Assembly: GCA_023053575.1 (NCBI GenBank)
Contig: JAKZAP010000021.1
Location: forward strand, 14,012,212-14,076,211
Reading direction: 5' to 3'
Source: Branchinecta lynchi
Lineage: Eukaryota > Arthropoda > Branchiopoda > Anostraca > Branchinectidae
DNA: 64,000 nucleotides
Part shown: positions 34,201-46,200 of the stretch, one piece after another
Layout of the letters: every line of letters starts with the position of its first letter
Numbering within the stretch: position 1 is the stretch's first letter
Translations under genes and position numbers: made by a program
Notes under the pieces: model-generated
What the model was told of the DNA's origin: nothing
The model's database searches: none
Seen by the model: the letters and a program-made list of their open reading frames with translations, nothing else

Positions 34201-37200
34201 GATGCTCCCCGACCGTCGTTACAAACTCTGGAATGGAAGCTGTCGGTGGGCGGAGCTTAACTTCGGAATCAGAAACCTGGAACGCAAAAAGTTAATAAAT
34301 GTTAACAACTTGTTAACGATCGTTACGTTCCGGAACGCAACCTTTATTTACCTCGGACATTTCTTTTTAGAACTCAAAGAAGCGTTTGAAGCTGAAGCCT
34401 CAGGACTGAAGAAAAACCGTTTATTGTTGACGGCTGCCGTTCCCGTTGGTCCAGAAAACGTCCAAGGCGGATACGACGTCCCGGCTGTCTCTGTGTAAGT
34501 CCCTTTGTAGATCTTCCCACGACCGCACAGGCACTACCTGAGTTGCGTTTTATTTGAAGTTCATAGTACAGCGGACTGTTCGTTATCATTTTATTCGCCA
34601 GCGGGCCGTACGCTGGGAAGCCGCAGGACGCCCAAAGTCGTTTTATTTACCAGCTGGCCCGCTAGTTTGTACGCTGGGTGAGGCAGGGAACAGCAGGGAA
34701 CTTCTGACGTAGTTCGTAAGGAATAAAACGGCTACTTACAGTTCGCCATCTGCTCCCGGTGTACTATGAACTCCAAAGAAAACGCAACTCTGGCTCGTGT
34801 CGCATAGAGCCAAACTCCCGCAGAACGCGAATTCGCTTTCCTTAGGCGTATTCAGCATCGAAGGTGGGGAAGAATCCCTGTCGACAGGCGACAGTTAGCG
34901 CTGGCCGTCTCCCCGCTTTCCAACGATGAAGTTCGACGCAAAATATTTAAAAACTGCGCGCTGTGATTAAAGGGTGGAAGCCAAGCAAAAGAAAAGGAGT
35001 CCAACGGTGCCAAGAAAGGCATTATATGACATAAATGCAGGATTTCAGCTTCAGCCGTTTCAACTTTTCAACGTTTCAACAAGCTGTTTCAACGTTTCAA
35101 CATAAGCGAATTCGGCATCGCAAGCGGGAAAAAAAATGACTGTCGGCAGGCCATAAAGTATAGCTCCTTGTTTTAGGTTTTTCGGCCCTGATGAAAACGG
35201 GCCTGCTCGTTCGTAGGTCACCAAGGGGTGATCGTGACTAGGTTGACCCTTGATCGTGACCCCACGATTTGATCCGGGCTGCCAAGAAATGAAACCAGCA
35301 AGAAACGTTAAGTCAGGGTTAGATAAGGCGTATTCTCGCCGTTCCCCGAGGACCCCACTTGAGGAGTCCCAGCGTTTTTGTTTGTCCCGGGGACTCCCTC
35401 TCCGTATTCTCGGCGGACGGGGAATAGTCCCAGCGGACGGGGAATGCTCCGATTATCATCACCATCATAAAAAAGGACTCCCTTTCAGATTCGGAGATTA
35501 ATCAGTTTTGCTGATGCTGGTGCCATGTAAAATTAATTAAAAACAATCAGAATAAACAAAACCAAAAATTAAGTGGATCCAGACTAATTTCGTATATTTT
35601 CGTATATTAATTGTATATTTTTTGTTCGAACAACATCCATTTTTGGAAGCATTCCCCGTATTCTCGCTGTTTCTGTACGCGGAGTCCGCGTGGAGTGACT
35701 CCCTCTATTCTTGCCGTTCCCTTCGATTCCCCGAGGAGTCCTCAGGGAACGGCGAGAATACGCCTATAGTAGTTGTTTCTTTCTCAGTTCGTAACCGGAA
35801 AACATACGCGTTCTGTGGGTACCAAGCTCAGGGGTTGCTGTTGGTAATATATTATATACCGAACGTAATTGCTTTGACATGTATTACGTCATGACGATCC
35901 TCTGCTAGCCATATTTTATTTAATTGGGCTTTTATGGAAATACATAATATATTGTATTACAGACAATTAGGATGAGCTTTGGCAGCAAGAACAGGGAAGC
36001 ACTCTGCCGCCTTAAATTCCGGTCACACTATCAATCAATCAATCAATTTTATTTTGAACCCTAATAGCACTAGGCTAACCTGGGCCGGAAAAATAAACAC
36101 TCACTACAATACAAGTAAGACGCAAACTAACAAACAACAAATAAGAAACGAACATAGAAGATAGATCTATAATACACTAGCGGTGTTATGTAGCGTTTAC
36201 ACGGACAAGAACTCCCGTCGAGAAAGGAATTACGGTCGACTTGAAAGGATTTTGTTGGTGAAGACGACTAGTAAAAAAAGTCTAGCGGGACGAGGATTCC
36301 TTTCATGATGAAAGGAATTCCGGTCTACTTGAAAGGAATCTCGTCCGCGGGGCTGGTAAAAAGACTAATCAAAATTCTAACTAGCTTTTGATATCAGCAG
36401 TCATCAGTAGTCTACTGATATCATAAAAGCCATGAAAAAAAAAAAATGTTGACTGGTGAATTTATTATTATTTCGTTTCCCACAAGTTTGGTTTTCCAAC
36501 TTGAGCGGCTTTGAGCCTGAAGAGGACCCTTGCCAAGAAGGGCCGAAATATAGCTCTAAAAAAATTCAGCTGACGTATCCGTTTTGCACTATCAGATATG
36601 ATCCGCAGTCAGCTTGGGCTGAAGGAATATTTATTTTTCTCAAATTTTCTCGTTTGAAGAATTATTTTTTTCCCTCTGCGTGTGAACATAATCTTGTCAC
36701 CCAGACCGTATTCTGTTCAAGTTTTTCTGTACTTACGCTGCATTACTGTGGGGATACCAGCGCACACACACGAATGAATCCGAGTGAAGTAAGTTTTTTC
36801 GGGGATCAGTATATCCATAAAATAAGAACAAGACAAACTCAGTACCAAGTTTTGTGATCATCATTATAGAACAACACCATTTCTTGTAGCCGAATTATGT
36901 CGGGACTTGAGGTCTAAATATACAGTATAGAACAAAAACATTTATTATAGTAATATCAGGGACTTCAAGTCTGAATAATACTATGAATGAATGAATGAAT
37001 GAATGAATTTATTGCACGAAAAAACCCTTGGGGTCATAGCAACAAAACAAGAAAAAACACAACAAACTACAAAAATCGCTCTCTATGGGACAAACCAACG
37101 CGGAGGAATCTGGCCACCTTACGGATATCCCCCATATTTGTACTTCCAATTTTTTCTAGTAGCCACTCCTCCCTAGTAATTCCCACCCCAAATAATTCGA

Positions 37201-40200
37201 CCCTTAAATCACTCAATCCTTCACATTCACACATAAAGTGGAACACATCCTCATCCACCTTTCCACACATCGGGCAAAAGTAAGGGCCAGTCTTTAACCT
37301 ATTTTTTCCTATAAACCTTCTTTTCTCCCCAATAGCTAAATGAAACTGCAAACTTCGAATGGCCCAGGCAGTTGCTGGTATCATTCGAAGGTCGTTCTGA
37401 TCGAAGGCTCAGACGGTCTTAGCAACACTTATACAATGATGAGGTCACCCTTTGAAGAATTGGAAGCTCAGCGATGATCAACCACAAACTCATCAATCAA
37501 GCTTTTAGTTTGTCTCTGTGAATGAGGCCGCTATTCATAGAAGCATTGACTTTGAACAAACCTTAAATTGATCATTCGATTTCTATCAGTTACGATTGCG
37601 TCAATGTTAACCACAAGCTTTCCTAGGTTGGTATAGCCAAACATAATCTATTTCCGGCGGTTATTTCCGGCGGTCCTTTTCGCATTTCTTATTTATTTAT
37701 TTATCACCCATCGCTTAGGACAGAGTTGAAAGGAAAAACAAAATCAAAACAAAAGGCAAACAATAAAAGTGTCCCGAGAAATTTATAGAGGCGAAAGCCT
37801 TATTATTGCAATTATATTATTATTTAATAAACTTTCAAGAACCAAAAGAATTAACAGTAATACACTGAAAGATCTCTGACCAGGAAGGGAACATATTTAC
37901 ATGTATATGCTTTTAAACTTCGAGAATCTTCTTCCATAGTGGGGCTGGGTTTTTTTTTGTGCTTGCTAATCAATTTCAGTTTTCAATTTATTTTCAAAAT
38001 TCCTTCAAGGGAAAGCCGAACATTGGATTTTTTGTCATGAATATAATAACATCAACTTCTTTGAACAGGTTAGGTTAGCGAGTTCAAGATCACATATATT
38101 TTTATTAATTTTCGTATTTCTTGCCCAGAGGAGGGAGTCGAAGTAAGCAGTCCTATTTGCAAAATTTGAAGAATATGGACCGGAATTTAGTTTTTTACTA
38201 GTTGGATTGCCGAAAGAGATAACGTTTCATGAAATTTCTTCCGAGTTCCGGAGGCTCGACGTTTGCGCTTTCAGTCTTAGAAGCTGGAGACAAGGAAACT
38301 ATCTTTTGGCATCTGGTGTTGCCTATCCTTTGAAGGAGACAGTTACAGGTTAAACGACTTACTTTCAATACTCCAGCTCGAATCAGGAATCGTTACGACC
38401 ATGGATCATCTGGTTGCGCGATTCGGAAAATGGCGCGAATTTTTGGAAAATTGCGAATTTAGAAAGGGGTGCGGGGGGGGGGGTACAGTCAAAGTAGCCT
38501 GCCTACCAGCGCAACACAGCAATCTAAATTATTAATTAGCCTGGTATATGAAGCAAAAGAAAAAAAAATACTACAAATTATAGTACATATAAATATTCAA
38601 TATTTAGAAAAACTAAATATTTGGTAGTGAAATTTTTTCACTTCTAGAAGAAAAAGATCTTCTCGCTATGGTGGACGAGCAGAGAAGTACTTATGTGAAC
38701 GTTTTTTGACGTTGGACGTTGGACTTTTCATGCACCTGCTGTGTCTAAAGCTATAACTACCAGTTAGCCAAAATAGGTAATTAAGGGCATCTGAAAACAC
38801 CTGAATAAGTATTTTGGATCATCATTCTACCATTTAGCCGAAAACTGCATTGTTCACAGTAAAGTAACTGTTCACATAAACACACCTCTACTGTAGTGAA
38901 ACAAAGCAAACCCAGTGAACGAATTGCCATCAAAGGTACAAATTGCCTCCAGTAATTTCTGGGGAATGCCAAGAAGAAAAGGTCTTCTCGCTATGGTCAG
39001 TGAAACAAAGCGACCCAGTGGACGAATTTCATCAAAGGTAGAAATTGCCTCCAGTATTTGTGGGTAATTTCGGCTGGTGGATTTCGAAAAGGTAGGCTAC
39101 AGTTGTTTGCAGCGATCATTAATATCGACTGGTAATTTTCCCATCCTTTTTTTCTGCCACATCAGTTAAATTCTTTAAGGTTTAATCTTAGGAAATACGA
39201 CCTGTGTCATAGCGCAAACGTTCCTTGACTTCAGGTCCATTTCAGGTATTTGGATTTCATCAACGTAATGGCATACGATTTCCATGGTAAATGGGAGAAT
39301 ACCGTCGGACACAATGCGCCACTTTATGCTCCGTCTTCTGACTCAGCTTGGCGTCAGCAGTTGAGCGTTGACGCTGCTACAAAGCTGTGGGTAAGTGACC
39401 TGTTTCCACTTTTTGTTTTTCTTTCTTCCTGGTTTCAATCGGATTGCCAAGGAGCTCATTGGAAACAGAAAGTGCGCCAATGTCTGCTTCTCCAACCAAT
39501 AGTCAGAAAATATTGCACTGCAACCAAGCTTCTGGTTTTCACTGGATTGCAGTCAAAGTATTCGTCCGATGAGAAACGAAGCGAATATTGAGCAATCCTC
39601 TCACTGACACGGTTGTGGCACCTTTTACAGTCAGACACAAATCCTCAATTTCTGGGCATGGTGCTCCAACTTCAGGGTATGCCCTGACATTGGGGCTCCA
39701 TGCCGAAAACTTCAGGATGTGTGTATGACCTACTCTTTCTATTTTTACTTTAAAGTTTAACTAAAAATCCAACTTATGTTTGTGCCATTTACTTGAATAC
39801 GCTGAATAGTTTGGATCCTGATAAGGGATTTTTTTTATTTTCCACTTTCTGCTATCTGCGGCTGTCCCCGCAACATAAATTCTACATTGACGCGGGAAAT
39901 TTTCATCTCAACACAAACGCGGCTTTTCGGTGGTCAGTGGGTGAACTTACAGTTTTATTGTGAGACATATGTACATTGACCAAATGAATAACATTAGTTC
40001 TAGTTATTTAACATTAGTTAATTATTAAGTTATACATGGCCACGTAACAACGAGGCCTTTCTATAACAAGGACATCGTCGCCATTGAGCAAGTTCAGAGA
40101 CGAGCAACAAAAACAGTGCCAGCCATTCGCCATCTGTCTTATGAACATCGACTTAAAAAATTACGATTACCCAGTTTATCTTATAGATTCCTCCGAGGTG

Positions 40201-43200
40201 ATTTGATTGAAACTTTTAAGATTTGTCATAGTTACTATGATAACATAAGGCCTGACGATGTCCTCACTTTCAATCATAACGGTCTCAGAGGACACAGCTT
40301 GAAAATTCGTGGTGAGAAATTCCGAAAAGACATTGGAAAATGGAGCTTCAAAAACCGGATAGTGGAATACTGGAATAATCTCCCCGAAAATGTCGTAAAT
40401 GCCGAAAATATCAATCAGTTTAAAGCAGGCGTGGATCGACACCTGGCTGAAATTGAATTTAGTGTACACAGTGTCCCGAGAAATTAACAGAGGCGAAAGC
40501 CTTTTTTACTGCAGTTATATTATTATGACGGAAGAAATTCAATGTTTGGCTTCGTCCGTGAGCGAATTTTTGAAAATAAACTGAATTGAATTGAAGACTG
40601 CTTAGTGCCCGAACAAATAAAAATCATAAATCTTTCTGGGAAGACATACAACACAGATACAAGCGCATAAAGGTACCACAAATCACCCGGAAATTCTTCT
40701 ATTGGAAAACCGATTATTTGTGTATAAGATAAGATAAGATAAGATTTAATTGCACAAAAAAGCCAAAAGGCCATGGCAACAAGATAAACAAAACAAAAAA
40801 AAAGAACAAAGATCTATACCGTAACCTACTTACTCTAGGCATAATTTTCGGTGTTGAAAAGCGACCCTGAGGAATCTTGCCAGCCTCCTCACATCACCAA
40901 ACTGCCGGCTACCAATCATACTACACATCCATTCCTCATCGAACACCCTCACGCATTCTCCAAACACTTCATTCCTTAACTCTCTTAATTCTTCACATTC
41001 ACACATGACATGCACCACACTTTCATTCTCATCTCCACACATTGGACAGGAGAAATACTGACCAGAACGTTCGGAAGAACTTCCAATATATGTTCTTCTT
41101 CTCCCAAGCGGTAAACAATCTGCCCTGAGACACCACACCAACTTTACTCCTCCTTATAGCGGAACAACGAAGTAACGCATCTTCGGCGGGTGTTCAAGCC
41201 AATTCAAGTGAATCACTGATGAATAACTAGACAGTCCTATCCCAGCCCTTTTCAGTTAAACTTTAAAAAAAAGTGTTGTCCATTTCAGTTCTAATTGAGA
41301 TTGGAACCGGCGTAATCGCTCCTGTATTTCTTGTACTCGCAAATGCTGTAATACTCGTTGCCTGTGTTTGGTTGAGGCTAGCTGCGCAAATCGATAAATG
41401 ATAACGTTCGAAAACTCTGATCTAGTTCCCAGTAACAGCTGTTTTCTTTTGTTTCTCTCATAGTAGCAACATTAATGAATGAATGAATGAAAATGTTTAT
41501 TCCCCATCTTTACATAAAATGTCACTGATGGAGTATACAAAAAAGAAATAAGGAAAGTGGAACAATGAACAACACACAAGAGACAATTTTAACTTGGCAA
41601 TACATAATTAAAAAACGGGGATGAAAAAATAATAATACACTATTTCTGTAACTATAGTTTAATTGCTGGATAGAGGCTGTTTAGAGGGTCGACGGATTCC
41701 AGAAATCGAGCACGACGCTCTAAAACAGCCTCAATCGGATCTTTAATCCCACGATTTCGAGTAACTCGTCGATTACGAGACCACAGCGGCAGAGCAGGAA
41801 TTTAGCATATTTGCAACAAGTACTTCTAATAGTTCTAACATCAGATGTGGGGAAAAGTTCCAAGAAAGGTGCCAGTGCAAGCATAACTAAAAAAAAGAGG
41901 GAAAAACAATACTCTGTTTCTGTAACTATTCTTTGATTGCTGGATAGAGACTGTTTAGAGGGTCGACGGATTCCAGAAACCGAGCACGACGCTCTAAAAC
42001 AGCCTCAATCGGATCTTTAATCCCGTGATTTCGAGTAACTCGTCGATTACGAGACCACAGCGGCAGAGCAGGAATTTAGCATATTTGCAACAAGTACTTC
42101 TAATAATTCTAACATCAGATGTGTGGAAAAGTTCCTAGAAAGGTGCTAGTGCAAGTGCATGACACAGCTGCGCTAGCCCCAGTCTGTTGTAACGCGTTTT
42201 CGACTCAGCAAGCTCTAAGCCACTAATTGTTACTGTTAATTTCATTGGGATAAGGAAGACCACATACATTATAGAAAAAACGAATTCTAATCTGTCAACC
42301 AATACAGTAGATCTAATCAAGTCAACTACAAATAAAATTAAGAATGGGAACACATTTTTTGTTTATTATGTACTTTTTGAGAGCAATCTAAAAAAAAAAT
42401 CATCTGATAATCCTATATTTTCAGGCAACGAGTTCCGCATTTGTGTGCCAGTATGACCAGTTGAAAATCTTGTAGAATATAAATAACAACAACTAAAGTC
42501 AAAGCTGCATCTCAAAGTAATTCCTCTATATAATGTGCGGCAATTGTACAGGGTTTAAAATTGCATCGGCTATGTACAATTCCATGATCCCGGAAGAAAT
42601 TTAAAAATCTTGCCAAAATGCACTGTTGGGCGTTGGCTATTATACTATCGGATCCCCGTCTCCGTGCATTGGCTTTCAGACAGGTAGGGAGGGGCAGGTG
42701 AAGTGATCTCAGTTCTACGGAACTTAATTATAAATTTAATAATGGGTTCCAGCCGGATATAAGGGATACCTATGGCATCGCAATTTAACTAACAGCAGTG
42801 GAGAAACAAATAGAAACTTGTAGCCAAAATATTGATCACGACTGGAAAAGCCTCTTGGTTTAGTTGTATGGTAAAAGTTATATTGTGTTTTTCGTAAGTT
42901 AATTCTCTTTCGTGAATTTTCGGTACGACCGTGGGGACATCTAATGGGACAACCAGGAAGCACCTCCTGGGCAAGCTCAAAACAAATCTTGACCAGAAAA
43001 TCCGAAAAAAACTAAATAATTTGGCTGTGTCCATTTCTTTCCTTTATTTTAAGATCTTGTCTCATTTCTGCCCGACTGAGTAGGCTGTCGGACCCAGTCA
43101 ATTCATGGGTGGGCGGAACTGACGGACATCGTCTTGAAGGTTCTATTCATTTTTATGTTATATTGGCTGGTCTTACGATTTTAAATAAAGAAAAGGTGCA

Positions 43201-46200
43201 ATAATCATTTTGTCGACTGGTAATGGTTTCGCCCCAGTGTTGCCACTGTAGTGACCTTGGTAGCAGAATTCTGCGATTTGTAACATGCTTTCGATGTGTT
43301 TCGGCAAAGCGAGCCAGAAATTTGTGACTGGTTGGACCTAAAATAGCAAAAGCTAATAATAATAAAATTGACAAAATTCTCTTTTTCATAGACGCCTGAG
43401 TATCACAAGTTTTGCGGCCAGTTGTGACAGGTTCCGTAAGAGACATGTGGCAACACTGTTTCTCCCCGATTTTATGCCATCTATTCAGCTCTTTAAATTA
43501 TGCGCAGCTGATTGGCAGATTGTACTTTGTCCAGCGTTGCCACTTTTTTTTTATCCTTGACGACGCTCTTAGAGTAGTTTTGTGGGCGAGACCGACCGTT
43601 CCCACGGTCTGCACTGCATTACTTCTGGTAATAGCAAAGTATTACGTTCCTAACCCCTCGGATCAACGTTTGCCGGTTACCGGCTATCAAGATATGTCGC
43701 GAACGGCTGTTCAGTCTGTATTAATGACGTCATCGAAGGGCGTGGTTCTATTCTAATTCGTTACTATCGTGTACTTGACCTGCCCACGAAATGACTGGCA
43801 GTTTAGCGTTCCATTGATAAAAACAATAACTATAGATCGCTTTTGCCTCCAAGGCTTCGACCTGATTTTCTTTGTCGTTAGGTGCTAATTCATGAAGGAG
43901 ACACGAATAGTCTAGTAGCATTTCGTTACTTTTTCATGGCAGTAAATGGTTCAGTCAGCTAAGGTTTATTTTGTTCCAACTGTATTTCGACACTTCAAGA
44001 TACGAAAGTGCGTTGTAATTTTAGCAGCTTGTCGAGTACACTTGCTAAGGATACTCGTCAACGCGATCAAAACAGCCAGAGACGTATTCATGGGGGGGGG
44101 GGGGGTAAGGTGTTAAAACCCCCTTTCCCCGAAATATACAAAAATAATCGTTTTTGTATAGGTTTCAACCTCTGATCCATATATTTTTTGTACTTTTTGG
44201 TCCGACCCTCGAGCACCCCCCCCCCTCCCCGAAATAAATTCTTGGATCCGGACCTGCAAACAGACTACAACATTTATGCTTACTTTCAACCGAACCCTCT
44301 ATTTCCTTGTCCGTGCAAAATTTTCCTTCCCCAAAGATGAAACAAAAATGCACAAGTATTCACTTTTTTCGCTCTAATCCATTTGCTTATCTCCTGGCAC
44401 TATTTCCTCCCGACTCTGTGACGCCAGGCTTTCCTTCTTTCGCTGAGCTCCATAAATCACCTGTGAATACTTTCATATATCATTACTTTTGTATGTCAAC
44501 TAAACAGCTAATCTTTGAAAATTGTTGCATCTCTTCTTTTATTTTATTTACTTCCTTGCTTGAAATGCATGGCTATGTAGCAGACCTGATGTCTGATCAC
44601 TGAAATTTGGGCCTGTTTTGACGGTGGGCCATAGTAGAAGGTGGGATTATCTGAAACAAAAGCTGAGAATTTGATTTGGATTATCAAGTCAAAGTTTGGA
44701 CACGGACTTTAAACGATTTTTTCTTTGTGTATTTCAGTTATTAATATATTTTTGTTAAAGTTTAACTGAAAAGGCAGCTTATTTTTACATGTGATATTTG
44801 AATACACTGGTTTGTTTTTTCACCCGGGGCTCTAGTAATAACGTTTAGAGTCTGCGCTGCTTGCAAGGCAACCCAAAATTCATCCGAACGCGGAGAATTT
44901 GAATTTTAACAAAGGCCTTGCATTTCCAGTGCTAAAGATGCGGCATGGAAGAAGTTACGCCTGTATAAGAGTTGGAAGAATTGTTATTAGGATATGTCTT
45001 GAGAGGAATCTGACATTTTTATTTTTATTTTTCGGCAATGGCGTACATTTGTAGTTGGTAAGTGATTCGAGCATAAGGCGTATTCTCGCCGTTCCCCGAG
45101 GACTCATCGGGGAATCGAAGGGAACGTCGAGAATAGAGGGAGCCACTCCACGCGGAATCCGCGTACAGAAACAGCGAGAACAAGGGGAATGCTTCCAAAA
45201 TTGGTTTTGTTTGAAAAAAAAAATATGCAGTTGACGACATTAGTCTTGATCCATTTTATTCTTTGGTTTTGCTTATTCTGATAGTTTTCAATTAATTTTA
45301 CATTGCAACAACACCAGCAAAAACTGATTCCCTTCCGAATCTGAAAGGGAGTCCTTATGATGATAATCGGAGCATTCCGCTTCCCTGGGGATTTGCAAGA
45401 ATACGGGGAGTCAGTCCCCGGGACAACCAAAAACGCGGGGACTCTTCAATCAGAGTCCTCAGGGAACGGCGAGAATACGCCTATAGAGGGACAAGCACAT
45501 AGAGGTACAAAAGACAGAAAGAATAATTTCATCCGATAAAAATCGATTATCTGTCGATAACGACAAACAAAAACAAGACCTAAGGTTTGCATGGGATCCC
45601 AAAAATCTAGTATTTGATCCAGACAATTGGGTTTTGTCTTCGCCAGATCCAGTCTTCGCCACACTAATCGTCTGAGAAAACCAAGTTCAGATATACCTCT
45701 ATAAGCCATATCTATTTTGACGATACTGACCGAAACTTCCTGCTTTACTTCTGCCAAAATTCCGGTTTCGGCCGAATTCCGAGCGAACTGCTTGTCCAGC
45801 AAGAAAAGAACAATTCATAAACGAAAAATGAACATCTAATAACTTCAGACAATTCCCGGTTTCAACCGGATTCCGGAACAATTATGTCCGGGTAAAAATT
45901 ATTGTCATATACAGGCTCAGCATCTTTTCTTAGCCCTTAGTCTGTCATCTGATCAACTTCAGATAAAACTCTCGCTTCTAACAAATTTGCCAGTTTGGCC
46001 AAATTCCGGGTGAACTAGTTGTCGGAAGAAAAAATGGGTTTTCTCCATCGTGTTCAGCACGTCTGTTTATTCCACAATCGACTATCACATTAGCTGTTTA
46101 AAAATATTTTGTTTGCCATTTAATTTGAACCCCCAACCCTAAATGTAGGGCTACAGAGCCCATCTACAAACTTGACCTTACTCTTGACCCAAAGAATCCT

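Larger units (their letters stand above)
17341..34370 (+). other. Cht7: Intron 3 of Cht7 (17.0 kb, the largest)
   Basis: GT-AG intron between the catalytic-motif exon and exon 4. It carries one hAT remnant, many MITEs, LINE tails and three tandem arrays, listed separately. Confidence 0.85.
34495..39245 (+). other. Cht7: Intron 4 of Cht7 (4.75 kb)
   Basis: GT-AG intron. Holds a TIR element, family G, a LINE tail, the split family L, and a LINE ORF2 fragment. Confidence 0.85.
39750..41266. mobile_element. MITE family F, interrupted twice
   Basis: Family F pieces in reverse order at 39750-39955, 40595-40723 and 41158-41266: TTAAAGTTTAACTAAAAATCC at the left, TTTTCAGTTAAACTTTAA at the right. 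The joints fall between phrases that are adjacent in 29682-30141. Confidence 0.7.

Noticed and set aside
39234..39245. Alternative acceptor for exon 5 twelve bases upstream
   Set aside because: It would add four in-frame residues at a strictly conserved place; the CATTTCAG acceptor directly before TATTTGGAT fits the family.
43412..43756. 114-codon + strand frame
   Set aside because: No domain, no neighbouring splice signals in keeping with it, composition like non-coding sequence; a chance frame.
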